From Acidithiobacillus caldus ATCC 51756 (GTDB lineage: Bacteria; Pseudomonadota; Gammaproteobacteria; Acidithiobacillales; Acidithiobacillaceae), in assembly GCF_000175575.2 (NCBI RefSeq), contig NZ_CP005986.1, forward strand, positions 2,242,615-2,306,614: a stretch of DNA of 64,000 bases, in the 5' to 3' direction. The notes under the pieces are model-generated. The model searched no databases and was not told the origin of the DNA. It saw only the letters and a list, made by a program, of their open reading frames with translations. Positions 1 through 8,085 of this stretch are shown here, piece after piece. A program made the translations under genes and the position numbers. The stretch's first letter is position 1, and the number at the start of each line of letters is the position of its first letter.

Positions 1-1009
1 TGTTGGCTACCCACTGGTTCCGCCAATTCAACGCTAAAGGCACAACGTTGGTGCCGTTCCAGGGACCATAGATATTGAAGGTGTTGAGGGTGTTGTGCCA
101 GTTGATCCACTGCCCCTCCACGCTCACCAGCCACTGCGGGATGGGGCGGATGGCAATACCCAAGGCAATCTGCTGCGGATAGTTCAGATGACCGCTGTAC
201 TGACCGGGGTTGCCCGTCAGGACCTGACCGTTGGGCATCCGCAGCGATTGGGCTCCTCCTTGGAAGGTTAAAGGCGTGAACATGATGGGCGACTTGTAGG
301 TAGCGCCCAGGGTGACCTTATCGTTCACCTTGTACAGAGCGCCCAAGGTCACACCGACGCCATAGGCCCAGGAGGGTGTGGAAAGGTTAAGACCGCCCGT
401 CAGCGGTACCACGAAGGGCTGCTTGGGGTTCGGACTGAACTGGGTCATGGTTTGCTGGAAAGAACCCTGCTCCGCAGCAATGTTCAGAGAGCCACCGATG
501 TAGAGGTGATCATTGACCTTCATGGCGATGGACGGGGCCATCTGGATGAAGGTGATACTGCTGTAGGCCTGCGCATAACCACCGTAGGGAAGCGCAGAAT
601 TGGGTCCGATGTTCTGGAGATAATTCACACCCAGGCCCGAGGTACCATACACGCCGCCACCGAAGACGATGCCGTCACCAAAGGCAGGGGCAACCCAGCC
701 GATGGAGGGGATGCCGTACACATTGCTGTGGCTGCCGATCTCACCAAAACCCATATTGGTTTTGCGTGTGGGATTGAAGATCTCCGCCGAGAAGGCTGCC
801 TGCGGCTTGATCATGGCCAAGCCTGCCGGGTTACTAATGGCCGCCGATAGGGGGTCGTCGGGAGCCGCCACCACGGCGCCACCCATACCCACCGCATACT
901 GCCCGATACCGATCAACTGGTAGCCGTCCGTGGCCATGGCCGAACCGGCAAAGGCGCAGGAGAGCGCCGCCGCCACCGCCACACCCAACCGCATCGCTTT
1001 CTTTTTCAT
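1..1009 (-). CDS. fadL: FadL/TodX-family outer-membrane transport protein (3' part missing)
   Basis: A long-chain hydrophobic-compound porin of the FadL family, an outer-membrane beta-barrel. The frame starts at the ATG at 1009 with a GGAG-like site just upstream and stays open to the window edge, so the C-terminal barrel strands are missing. The first 26 residues are a typical signal peptide (MKKKAMRLG, then an Ala-rich core ending in SAMA). The mature N-terminus has the family signature of a glycine-rich start followed by DDPLSAISNPAGLA, the plug-like NPA segment of FadL. In sulfur oxidisers, FadL-like porins are often suggested to import elemental sulfur or other hydrophobic substrates. 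That is inference here, supported only by the neighbouring sulfur oxidation operon. Confidence 0.85.
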   Translation of the reverse strand, partial: MKKKAMRLGVAVAAALSCAFAGSAMATDGYQLIGIGQYAVGMGGAVVAAPDDPLSAAISNPAGLAMIKPQAAFSAEIFNPTRKTNMGFGEIGSHSNVYGIPSIGWVAPAFGDGIVFGGGVYGTSGLGVNYLQNIGPNSALPYGGYAQAYSSITFIQMAPSIAMKVNDHLYIGGSLNIAAEQGSFQQTMTQFSPNPKQPFVVPLTGGLNLSTPSWAYGVGVTLGALYKVNDKVTLGATYKSPIMFTPLTFQGGAQSLRMPNGQVLTGNPGQYSGHLNYPQQIALGIAIRPIPQWLVSVEGQWINWHNTLNTFNIYGPWNGTNVVPLALNWRNQWVAN

Positions 1010-1189
1010 TTCGTTCTCCGCCTCTGTTGTTGCCCAATTTCTTCACGATTGTGTCGTAATGGGCACACTATGGCAAGACGGCAAAGCATCAAATCTTTCA
1101 TGGCCGTAACAAAATATCGCAATGATAGATCATCAGAATACGGTAATGTTATGCCAAAGCATTCCTGCGGCGGCTACCGATCGCACCGT

Positions 1190-1213
1190 AAAAAAGCGCC
1201 CTTTCGGGCGCTT
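1190..1213 (-). terminator. Rho-independent terminator of the sHdr-lip block
   Basis: A perfect 8-bp stem AAGCGCCC / GGGCGCTT with a 4-nt loop (1194-1213) is followed on the minus strand by a run of T (A-run 1190-1195 on the plus strand). It lies 24 bp after the stop of the last radical SAM gene and before fadL, so it closes the minus-strand block that starts at the rhodanese gene. Confidence 0.85.
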
Positions 1214-1236
1214 CGGCAATGGGTGGGGCAACGGTC

Positions 1237-2367
1237 TCAATCGACGCGCAGATCCCGCAGGCGCATCTGACGACGCACCACTTCCACATCCTGCTTGTTG
1301 AGGGCAAAGGGGAAAGAGCGGATATCCGAGGGGGAGGAGTCACCGTAGGGACGGTTGCAGGCGCTCACTTCTTCGTCGTCCTTACCCGGACAGCCACTGG
1401 TCTGGAAGGGCTTGCCGGAATTGATGATGTCCTCGAGCTCCGCCTGCGGATAACCAAAATCCTCAACCCGCCCGTAGGCATCAAAACTCATGTCCTCGTA
1501 GCGCCCACCGGCGTAATCGATGAGAAAGCGCCCCAGCTGCACACGGCGCCAGTGATCCTGAGGCACAGCATCCCAGTCTTCCATCATGGAGCCTTTTTCC
1601 GGGAAAAAGGCAAACATGTGGTTGTGGCCACCCATGTCCTTGATGCGTTGGCAGACCTCCAAAATCTCCTGCTCCGTCTCACCCATACCACAGATGAGGT
1701 GGGCACCGAACTTTTCCGGGCCATAGATCTCTGCCGCCCACTCGATGGCCTGCCAGTACTTGTCCCAGCTGTGCGGACTCTGCACCGTCTTGCCCCGAGT
1801 GCGCTCGAATATGGCGGGCGTCACCGCATCCAGGGCGACGGTGAAGATGTCGGCCCCCAGATTCTTGAGATCGATAAGGTCCTGCTTTTCCATGGTGGTG
1901 GGGTTGGAGAGAATGGACACTGGGATGTGAGGAGCCGCTTCCATCCAGCGCTTCAGCACCACCTGGGTATCGTGGTCGGAATCGGGATGGGTGATCATGC
2001 TGATGCACATACGCTCAAACTGCCCCTTGTCGCCGTTGGCGGCGATGCGTTCCAGCATCTCGTCCACCCGCACCGTCGGCCAATCCACGCGAATGAAGTT
2101 GCGGTCAGCATAATCCCGACTCTCTTCGCGGTGGCGGGCCAGTCCACAGTAGGTGCAGTTGGCACGACAACCTTCAGGATAGGTCATCAGGAGATTGAGA
2201 CAGTGAGTGCAGCTGGTGCGGTGCATGACCCCGGGGATGAGCCCCAGAGTAATGGCCGCCGCCGTACTGAGCTGCACGTAATCGGGCGAGCGCATGGTCG
2301 GCGTCTTGACGAAATAGTCGGGCCGGTAAAAGTTCAAGGGTGTTGCATCGGACGCTACCGCACTCAT
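1237..2367 (-). CDS. Radical SAM protein, lipoyl synthase subunit of LipS1/LipS2 type
   Basis: One of the two radical SAM proteins that together insert sulfur at C6 and C8 of octanoyl-lysine in the LipS1/LipS2 pathway; the target here would be the LbpA proteins. The CX3CX2C cluster motif is C69-x3-C73-x2-C76 (CRANCTYC), preceded by another pair, C55 and C58. A Cys plus an SSPSD segment near the C-terminus resembles the auxiliary-cluster region of lipoyl synthases. ATG at 2367 is preceded by AGGAGG, giving 376 aa; a TTG two codons upstream is less likely. It is the last gene of the block, 24 bp after lipT. Which of the two names applies cannot be decided from sequence alone. The context of sLpl, lipT and lbpA makes the functional class firm. 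Confidence 0.85.
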   Translation of the reverse strand: MSAVASDATPLNFYRPDYFVKTPTMRSPDYVQLSTAAAITLGLIPGVMHRTSCTHCLNLLMTYPEGCRANCTYCGLARHREESRDYADRNFIRVDWPTVRVDEMLERIAANGDKGQFERMCISMITHPDSDHDTQVVLKRWMEAAPHIPVSILSNPTTMEKQDLIDLKNLGADIFTVALDAVTPAIFERTRGKTVQSPHSWDKYWQAIEWAAEIYGPEKFGAHLICGMGETEQEILEVCQRIKDMGGHNHMFAFFPEKGSMMEDWDAVPQDHWRRVQLGRFLIDYAGGRYEDMSFDAYGRVEDFGYPQAELEDIINSGKPFQTSGCPGKDDEEVSACNRPYGDSSPSDIRSFPFALNKQDVEVVRRQMRLRDLRVD

Positions 2368-2391
2368 GGTCAATCCTCCTGTCGTTTTGCC

Positions 2392-3447
2392 TCAAGCGGC
2401 AAAGTATTCCTCAAATGCGATCCAACTGGAACGCATCACCCGATCGTCCGCGGCGGCTGGCGTGTGCCAGACGGCCTCCAGAGAGGCGCGCCGCCGCAAG
2501 GCCCGTTCCAGGGCCGGTCCAAACTGGTCGTGCATGTCTTCGGCGTAACTTTCCAGAGCCTCCTGGTCGCCGGCAAGATAGTCGGCCACGGCTGCCCCCG
2601 CCGCAAATCCGCTGATCACCGCGGCGGGAATGCCAGCGCCGGTGATGGGATGGGTGAGACCGGCGGCGTCGCCCACCAGCAGTGCTTTTGGATGCACGAG
2701 CGGACGGATTCCGCCGACGGGAATGGCGCCTCCGGTCCGGGCCAGGATCTCCGCCCCCACCAATCCCCGTTCCTGCATCTGCCGATGCAGGGCCTCCAAG
2801 GGTATCTTCAGATTGTCGGCAAAGCGACGGTCGGCGCCTAGCCCCAGATTGGCCACCGGGCCGCGGGGAAAGAGCCAGGCGTAGCCTCCGGGGAAATCGT
2901 CCGACAGGAAAATATCGGTATCGGCATAGGGAGTACGCAGTTCCACGGTGTACTGGCGTGTCTGCACGATGGGCTGAGGCGGAAGCCCCAGGGCAGTCGC
3001 CACGACGCTGTGCGGACCGTCGGCACCCACCAAAAAGCGCGCCGCCACGGACCAGGACCGGCCATCCTGCTCCAGTTCAGCGCGCTCGCCATCCCAGCCA
3101 CGAAAGGTGGTGTGTGTCCGGATCTCGGCACCGGCGGCGCGCGCTGCTTCGGCGAGACCCTGATCGAAGCGCGCGCGATCGATCATGATCCCTGGGAAAT
3201 CGCGATGATCCTCGGCTCCGGAGGGCAACACACTGCGCATGGCCACCACATCCTGCACCCGTGAGCAGGTCTCATGCACCTGTCGCAACAGCGGCATGGG
3301 CACGAATTCGGCACACTGCACGGGCACGCCAATTGCTCTGCGCCGATCCACACAGAGCACACGCAGCCCCCGTGCTGCCGCCGTCTGCGCCGCCGCCGCC
3401 CCGCCCGGTCCGGCTCCTACCACCAGAAGGTCATAGACACGGTGCAT
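2392..3447 (-). CDS. lipT: FAD-dependent oxidoreductase LipT (geranylgeranyl-reductase-like)
   Basis: A flavoprotein of the geranylgeranyl reductase/FixC superfamily, proposed in the literature as electron donor for the LipS1/LipS2 lipoyl synthase. The N-terminal Rossmann motif GAGPGGAAAA begins around residue 11. A second FAD motif, LLVGDAAGLTHPITGAG, lies near residues 265-280, and an FLVGADG segment sits between. The frame stays open 161 codons upstream, but ATG at 3447 (MHRVYDLLVVGAGPG) puts the dinucleotide fold at the usual place. This start overlaps the end of the ligase gene by 17 bp, implying translational coupling. Length is 351 aa. The LipT assignment rests on gene order; the fold is evident from the sequence. 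Confidence 0.83.
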   Translation of the reverse strand: MHRVYDLLVVGAGPGGAAAAQTAAARGLRVLCVDRRRAIGVPVQCAEFVPMPLLRQVHETCSRVQDVVAMRSVLPSGAEDHRDFPGIMIDRARFDQGLAEAARAAGAEIRTHTTFRGWDGERAELEQDGRSWSVAARFLVGADGPHSVVATALGLPPQPIVQTRQYTVELRTPYADTDIFLSDDFPGGYAWLFPRGPVANLGLGADRRFADNLKIPLEALHRQMQERGLVGAEILARTGGAIPVGGIRPLVHPKALLVGDAAGLTHPITGAGIPAAVISGFAAGAAVADYLAGDQEALESYAEDMHDQFGPALERALRRRASLEAVWHTPAAADDRVMRSSWIAFEEYFAA

Positions 3448-4528
3448 GCGCGTCCTCCACGGCCTGCCGCACAACCGCAACAAAGTGCTCGGGCCGCATG
3501 CCAAAGGCGTCCACCACCTCAGCGGCGAACCAGGCGGACACCAGATCCTCCAGCTCGCGGATGTGGCTATTGCGCAGGCGCGCTTCCAGATCCACCAGGG
3601 CACGGCTGGGCTGAATGAACATATCGCCCCGAAACTGAATCTGTTTGACGCGCTGACCACGCTCATCCCAGAGCACCGCCGCGCGCAGGGTGCCACCGCT
3701 CGTGCGCACGATCGCGTGCCGCAGGCTCTGTTCCTCCGGCGGTCGATCCTGTAGGGAGAGCCAGTCCGGTGCACGCACCTCCGCCAGAGCCTGGGGCAGT
3801 CGCCGGGCAACGGGCTCGGGAAGATCGCCCTCGGCCATGTCCTCCCACTGCCCGCCAAAGCGCTCACGGAAGCCCTCCAGCAAGGCCTGACGCACCACTG
3901 CCATAGAGGGTAACTCCGGCAGCAGTGCACGCAGACTGGTCACGCGCTCGGCCACGCTACGGATGGCGTGGGCATCCAGCTTCTCCACCGGGACTCGCAA
4001 AATCCGCAACATCCGCGGAATATCCAGCTCGATGAGCACGGTTCCCTGAAAAAGAACGGCCTCTCCGTCCAGGACACCGCCCGTTCCAGAGATCTTGCGG
4101 CCATCCACCTCGATATCGTTGCGCGGTCGATATTGGGCATTCACCCCCAGACGCCGCAAGCCCGCCGCCGCCGCCTCGCATATCTCCCGGGAAAGGGCCG
4201 TCATGTCCCCAGCGGGCAGATGGCGACGCAGGCAGACCAACTCCCAGCCGATCTGGCTGGGATCAAAGACGATGGCGCCGCCCCCCGTGAGTCGCCGCTG
4301 GACCTGAATCCCCTCTGCCGCGCAGTAATCCAGGTCCAGTTCTTGCCGGGGAGATTGGTGGTGTCCGAGCAGGGCAGAATCGCGAAAACACAGGAAACGC
4401 AGGCTCGGTCCCCACTCCCCCGCCGCCACCGCATCGAGCAAGGCCCGATCCAGTGCCATGTTTTCGTCGGCATCGCGCAGGCCCGTGTCCAACACCGACC
4501 ACAGCTGCCCACTGCAGGATCGAGACAT
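3431..4528 (-). CDS. Lipoate:protein ligase sLpl(AB)
   Basis: A lipoate/octanoate-protein ligase of the LplA superfamily, specific for the LbpA proteins of the sHdr pathway by context. The catalytic N-terminal domain carries QRRLTGGGAIVFDP and the lysine-containing KISGTGGVLDG followed by LFQGTVLIE, both standard LplA landmarks. A C-terminal accessory domain (about residues 260-365) matches the fused AB architecture. It lies between the two radical SAM genes and overlaps lipT. Expected product: octanoyl- or lipoyl-LbpA, which LipS1/S2 can complete. The organism also has lipB and lipA at 37.3-38.9 kb, so this ligase is unlikely to serve the 2-oxoacid dehydrogenases. Confidence 0.88.
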   Translation of the reverse strand: MSRSCSGQLWSVLDTGLRDADENMALDRALLDAVAAGEWGPSLRFLCFRDSALLGHHQSPRQELDLDYCAAEGIQVQRRLTGGGAIVFDPSQIGWELVCLRRHLPAGDMTALSREICEAAAAGLRRLGVNAQYRPRNDIEVDGRKISGTGGVLDGEAVLFQGTVLIELDIPRMLRILRVPVEKLDAHAIRSVAERVTSLRALLPELPSMAVVRQALLEGFRERFGGQWEDMAEGDLPEPVARRLPQALAEVRAPDWLSLQDRPPEEQSLRHAIVRTSGGTLRAAVLWDERGQRVKQIQFRGDMFIQPSRALVDLEARLRNSHIRELEDLVSAWFAAEVVDAFGMRPEHFVAVVRQAVEDAHAPCL

Positions 4529-4554
4529 ATCGAGGCGCTTCCGGAGCCCTGCAC

Positions 4555-5676
4555 TCAGGCCGACAGGACGATGGGGATATCGCGCAAACGGCTCTGGCGC
4601 TTGGGCGCAGCCGGAATGTGATCCAGGGGGATGCTGTCGCCGTTTTCCCCCATGGCCAGTACCTCTTCACCGACGATCATGGAGCAGCAGGACGGTGTCA
4701 CATACACCTCGCGATCCAGATGCTTGGCGAGGGCGAGCATGCCGTCGGAGGGGAAAGCGATACCGTTGAGGCCAGCCATCACGGCGTAGGTGTCGGTCAT
4801 GGAGCGGTGCACCCCCGAGGGTCGGGCGCAACCCAGCAGCACCGGCGTGTCCGTCAGGGCCGCTCGGGCGTCCATGAAGAATTGTCCCACCTCTTCCGCC
4901 GGCGGCGTCGCAAAGGGTCGACTCTGGCTCGCGTACTGCGACATGATCACCACCAGGACCAGGGCGCTGGGGAGGTGGCGCTGGACGATCTCCAGAGCGT
5001 TCCACTCCCCCAACAGCTGCCCGTAGTGCAGACCGATCACGATGTGCGGAACCACCTTCATCCGGGTGTTGACCAGGGTCTCCAGAGCCCGTTCGAAATC
5101 GTCCACCGACCGGCGCAGATGGTAGACCTGGTGAATGGTATCCTGGGCGCCGATGACGTCCATCATGGCGACATCGACGCCGGCATCCTCCATGCCGAGG
5201 GCAAAGTCGCGGGTGGCGATGCCGGTATGCATGGCGATCTGCAGCGTGGGGTAGCGGTCCTTGAGCCGCCGGACCGTGGGGAAATAGGGCTCGTAGTGCA
5301 CCACATTCTGATGGTCGGAACCGCCCGATAGCAGCAGCCCCCGGCCACCATCGGCAACGATCCCATCGACGAGACGCTCCAGTTCTTCCGGAGAGCGCAC
5401 CGGGATCATGGGCTCGAGAATCTTCGCCTTGCAATGATCGCACTGCAGTTTGCAGTCACCGCCGGTAATGGAAATGGCTGGAAAGGCATTCTTGCCACAG
5501 GTGGACAGTTCGGAGGTCTCATGGTGACGGAAGGACGGTGTGTAGAAGTTCATTCGCCCGACCTGGCTACCCGAAAGCCCTGACCAACGCTCCCGCATGG
5601 AGGCCACGAGGTTTTCATCCAGACGGAGATCTTCGAGGGCTTCTACCTGCGCTACCGCTTCCAACCAGGGATTCAT
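4555..5676 (-). CDS. Radical SAM protein, lipoyl synthase subunit of LipS1/LipS2 type (second)
   Basis: Second radical SAM partner of the lipoyl synthase pair. CX3CX2C is at C75-C79-C82 (GGDCKLQCDHCKAKI), preceded by SELSTCGKNAFPAISITGG, typical of the BioB-like members of this group. ATG at 5676 follows GAGGAA; an upstream in-frame start at 5709 lacks a ribosome site. Length is 373 aa. It is first in the lipS-sLpl-lipT-lipS group and is separated from the upstream lbpA by a hairpin (5725-5756). It is distinct in sequence from the other subunit, as expected for two non-equivalent proteins that each add one sulfur. Assignment to LipS1 or LipS2 is left open. Confidence 0.85.
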   Translation of the reverse strand: MNPWLEAVAQVEALEDLRLDENLVASMRERWSGLSGSQVGRMNFYTPSFRHHETSELSTCGKNAFPAISITGGDCKLQCDHCKAKILEPMIPVRSPEELERLVDGIVADGGRGLLLSGGSDHQNVVHYEPYFPTVRRLKDRYPTLQIAMHTGIATRDFALGMEDAGVDVAMMDVIGAQDTIHQVYHLRRSVDDFERALETLVNTRMKVVPHIVIGLHYGQLLGEWNALEIVQRHLPSALVLVVIMSQYASQSRPFATPPAEEVGQFFMDARAALTDTPVLLGCARPSGVHRSMTDTYAVMAGLNGIAFPSDGMLALAKHLDREVYVTPSCCSMIVGEEVLAMGENGDSIPLDHIPAAPKRQSRLRDIPIVLSA

Positions 5677-5724
5677 GGACGATTCCTCACCTATCCAAGG
5701 AGCACGCAATGCAGCTGCGCGCTA

Positions 5725-5756
5725 ACAGAAAACGTGCGGCCGCATAAGCGGCCGCA
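5725..5756 (-). terminator. Hairpin between lbpA and the lipoate assembly genes
   Basis: A perfect 9-bp stem, TGCGGCCGC-ATAA-GCGGCCGCA (5735-5756), with a short T-rich tail on the minus strand (CGTTTTCTGT). It probably acts as a partial terminator, letting abundant LbpA mRNA stop here while the enzyme genes are expressed at lower level. Confidence 0.6.
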
Positions 5757-5774
5757 GATACCGTGCTGCAAAAC

Positions 5775-6212
5775 TCAGCAGCCGCCGAAGCCGTCGGCGT
5801 TCATCTTCTCTTCGAAAGCCGCAAGGGCGTCGGAGCCCGTCTTCAGGTCCGCCGCATCGCCGTCGAAATCCGCCGGTTTCAGCTTCGCGATCCAACCGCT
5901 ACCGTAGGGATCCTTATTGATGAGGCCGGGATCCTTGGCCACATCCTCGTTGGTCGCCGTTACCGTACCGCTGACGGGGCTCTTGAGGGGACCCACCCAC
6001 TTACCGGATTCGACGGTGGCCGCAGACTTGTCTTTCTTGATGTCCTTGCCAACACCCTTGGGGGTATAGGATACGATCTGCCCTGCCAAAGAGCAGGCGT
6101 AGGAAGTCATGCCGATGGTGACGGTGCCGTCGTCTTCCTTGCGCAGCCAGACATTATTTTCGACGTTATACATCAGATCTTCGGGGATTTCACAACCACG
6201 AACCGTTCCCAT
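5775..6212 (-). CDS. lbpA: Lipoate-binding protein LbpA (GcvH-like)
   Basis: A small GcvH-like protein carrying lipoate for the sHdr sulfur oxidation pathway. The lipoyl lysine is K71 in the motif VESGKWVGP; in glycine cleavage H proteins the equivalent is an ESVKA-type motif, so this is the LbpA variant. The first 40 residues hold a CEIPEDLMY segment and C40; the C-terminus ends GFGGC, an unusual terminal Cys. Length 145 aa, about GcvH size. No gcvT or gcvP is nearby and sHdr genes are, which supports the sulfur role. It is one of two lbpA genes here, clearly diverged from the one at 6664-7110. Confidence 0.9.
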   Translation of the reverse strand: MGTVRGCEIPEDLMYNVENNVWLRKEDDGTVTIGMTSYACSLAGQIVSYTPKGVGKDIKKDKSAATVESGKWVGPLKSPVSGTVTATNEDVAKDPGLINKDPYGSGWIAKLKPADFDGDAADLKTGSDALAAFEEKMNADGFGGC

Positions 6213-6271
6213 TATGCCCTCCTTAGGGTTTACTAGACGTTGGTGACACTATACGAATGGGCGATGCCCGT

Positions 6272-6667
6272 TTAAAAGAACAAAAGGCGATCCGTCGACA
6301 GAATGAGGTCGGCAAGATCTCCAGCCGAGGCGACGTGGTCCACCTCCGCGATCAGATCCTCTGCGGGAATCTCGTAGCCGGGCAATGCCGGTCGACATAC
6401 GTGGATCTCGACCCCGGCGTTCTTGGCATCGCGAATGAATTCGATGACCTTTTTACCACCTTCCATGGCGGACAGGTTCTCGGCAACACCCTTTTGCATC
6501 AGCCGAACCGCTTCCATGGTGCAAAAAATCTTAACCTCTGCATCCATGGATGACAACAGCGCGCCCAGATAGAAGGGTGTCGCACAACGGTGCGCCGTAC
6601 TCGGACCGCTGGTCATGACGATGACCACCTGCTTCTCTTCATCGTCTTCCAGGTAATGACCGCTCAT
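6272..6667 (-). CDS. DsrE-family sulfur-transfer protein
   Basis: A DsrE/DsrF-like protein of 131 aa, expected to relay sulfane sulfur on a cysteine. The N-terminal beta strand VVIVMTSGPSTAHRCATPFYLG and the later segment VEIHVCRPALPGYEIP (Cys near residue 96) match the fold, the latter at the usual position of the active cysteine. Its ATG overlaps the stop of the upstream lbpA (ATGA), so the two are translationally coupled. It differs from the DsrE2-like protein at 12831-13301. Its position between two lbpA genes suggests it loads or unloads sulfur on LbpA; that is inference. Confidence 0.82.
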   Translation of the reverse strand: MSGHYLEDDEEKQVVIVMTSGPSTAHRCATPFYLGALLSSMDAEVKIFCTMEAVRLMQKGVAENLSAMEGGKKVIEFIRDAKNAGVEIHVCRPALPGYEIPAEDLIAEVDHVASAGDLADLILSTDRLLFF

Positions 6668-7110
6668 CGCATACCCCGCTCACAATGGATATCGTCCCGT
6701 TCGCAACGGGCCTTGTACAATTCGAAAGCGGGATCGCCCGTCACCATGTCCTTGAGGGCCACTTCCATAGAGGCAGTGGGCCGAACCCGCGCGATCCAGG
6801 CCTCATAGGGCTCGATATTCAGGAGATTGGGGTCCTCCAACACATCCTCGTTGGCCAGCTCGATGACACAGTCGAAGACGTTGGGCACCGGCCCCGCCCA
6901 CTTGCCGCTCTCGATGGTAGCCACCGGCTTGCCAATGGGTCGACGCGTGCCGGGACGTCGCACACGCACGTGCAAGATCTTCCCGGCGATGGATTGGGAA
7001 ATGTCGGTCATGCCCACGGTCAAGGTACCGTCGTCCTCGCGCCGGGCCCAGATCTGGCTTTCTTTGTCGTAGTACAATTCGGCGCGAAACTCGCAACCGT
7101 TACACTCCAT
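6664..7110 (-). CDS. lbpA: Lipoate-binding protein LbpA (second type)
   Basis: A GcvH-like lipoate carrier of 148 aa with lipoyl lysine K70 in TIESGKWAGP. The N-terminus MECNGCEF has a cysteine pair (C3, C6) absent from the other LbpA. An Arg-rich stretch, RVRRPGTRRPIGKP, precedes the lipoyl site. ATG 7110 is chosen because GGAGA lies 7 nt upstream; a start at 7137 would have no site. It comes directly after the terminator that follows hdrB2 and overlaps the dsrE-like gene. Two LbpA types in one cluster imply either two acceptor partners or successive carriers. Confidence 0.88.
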   Translation of the reverse strand: MECNGCEFRAELYYDKESQIWARREDDGTLTVGMTDISQSIAGKILHVRVRRPGTRRPIGKPVATIESGKWAGPVPNVFDCVIELANEDVLEDPNLLNIEPYEAWIARVRPTASMEVALKDMVTGDPAFELYKARCERDDIHCERGMR

Positions 7111-7135
7111 GAACGCTTCTCCTCTACCGACCGGC

Positions 7136-7160
7136 AAAAAAAACGCCCCCGTGGGGGCGC
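7136..7160 (-). terminator. Rho-independent terminator after hdrB2
   Basis: A GC-rich stem CGCCCC/GGGGCG (7144-7159, extendable by one pair) is followed on the minus strand by eight T residues (7143-7136). It lies 14 bp after the hdrB2 stop and just before lbpA, so lbpA either has its own promoter or is fed by readthrough. Confidence 0.8.
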
Positions 7161-7173
7161 CAGCCGAAAAGCA

Positions 7174-8085
7174 TTACGCAATGCCTTTGGCAGCAAGAAG
7201 ATCCATGGAATCGCTGACGTTGTCGGGGATGCCCACCTTCCGCGGCGACAAGCCCATGGCCAGACCCAGGAGCTGGGTGAAGTAAATCACCTTCACGTTG
7301 GTCTTGATGCCAAATTCCACTTCGGCCCGTACCTGGTGCATCTCCAGACCCGAGTGACAGGTCGGACACTCGGTGGCGATGACCTCGGCACCGGCATCTT
7401 CAGCAGCCTGGAGGATATTGAGCACGAGCTGGGTGGAGGTATCGGAGTCGGACAGGGTATGCGCCCCTCCACAGCAGGCCGTCTTCAAGGGGAAGTCCAC
7501 CGCAACGGCGCCAGCGGCGCTGAGCAGGTCGTCCATGAAATGCGGCGCATAAGAAGATTCCGAGCCGGGACCCTGGTCCTTTTCCGGAAAGATCTGCCGC
7601 GGACGGGTGTACATACAGCCGTAGTAATTGGCAATCTTCAGTCCATTGAGACTCTTCTTGACCCGCTGCTTGATGCCTTCCGGACCGAGTTCTTCCATGA
7701 ACCACTCCAGCGCATGGAGGGTACGCACGTCGCCCTCATAGACCGGATCGCCGGACTTGTTGGCGAGATCCTGAACCGTCTTCATGGTCTCTTCGGAGGT
7801 AGCGCACTCATACTCGGTCTGCTTCAGGTTACGGTAGCAGCCGTTGCATGGCGCCATGACCGTATCGCAGCCCTGAAGCTTGCTGGCAATGGCCAGGTTA
7901 CGAGCGGACATGTAGGTCTGCAGCATGGGATGGATGTTCTTCACCTCCATGGCGCCACAGCAGTTGTAGTCTTCGAGGTTCTCCATCTCCAGACCCAACT
8001 CCTTCACCAGCACCCGCGTGGACTTGTCGTAGGGTCCACCGGATCCTTCCAGCGCGCAACCGGGATAATACGCAACCTTAGCCAT
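7174..8085 (-). CDS. hdrB2: sHdr complex subunit HdrB2
   Basis: A heterodisulfide-reductase-like B subunit with two CCG domains that bind noncubane [4Fe-4S] clusters. First-domain cysteines: C10, C42-C43 (NCCGAME) and APCNGC around residue 80. Second domain: NYYGCMY, TACCGGAH and ECPTCHSG. Length 303 aa. In the sHdr complex it is thought to act on the lipoate disulfide of LbpA while sulfane sulfur is oxidised to sulfite in the cytoplasm. The ATG overlaps the hdrC2 stop by 8 bp. Cysteines of both CCG domains look complete. Confidence 0.93.
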   Translation of the reverse strand: MAKVAYYPGCALEGSGGPYDKSTRVLVKELGLEMENLEDYNCCGAMEVKNIHPMLQTYMSARNLAIASKLQGCDTVMAPCNGCYRNLKQTEYECATSEETMKTVQDLANKSGDPVYEGDVRTLHALEWFMEELGPEGIKQRVKKSLNGLKIANYYGCMYTRPRQIFPEKDQGPGSESSYAPHFMDDLLSAAGAVAVDFPLKTACCGGAHTLSDSDTSTQLVLNILQAAEDAGAEVIATECPTCHSGLEMHQVRAEVEFGIKTNVKVIYFTQLLGLAMGLSPRKVGIPDNVSDSMDLLAAKGIA

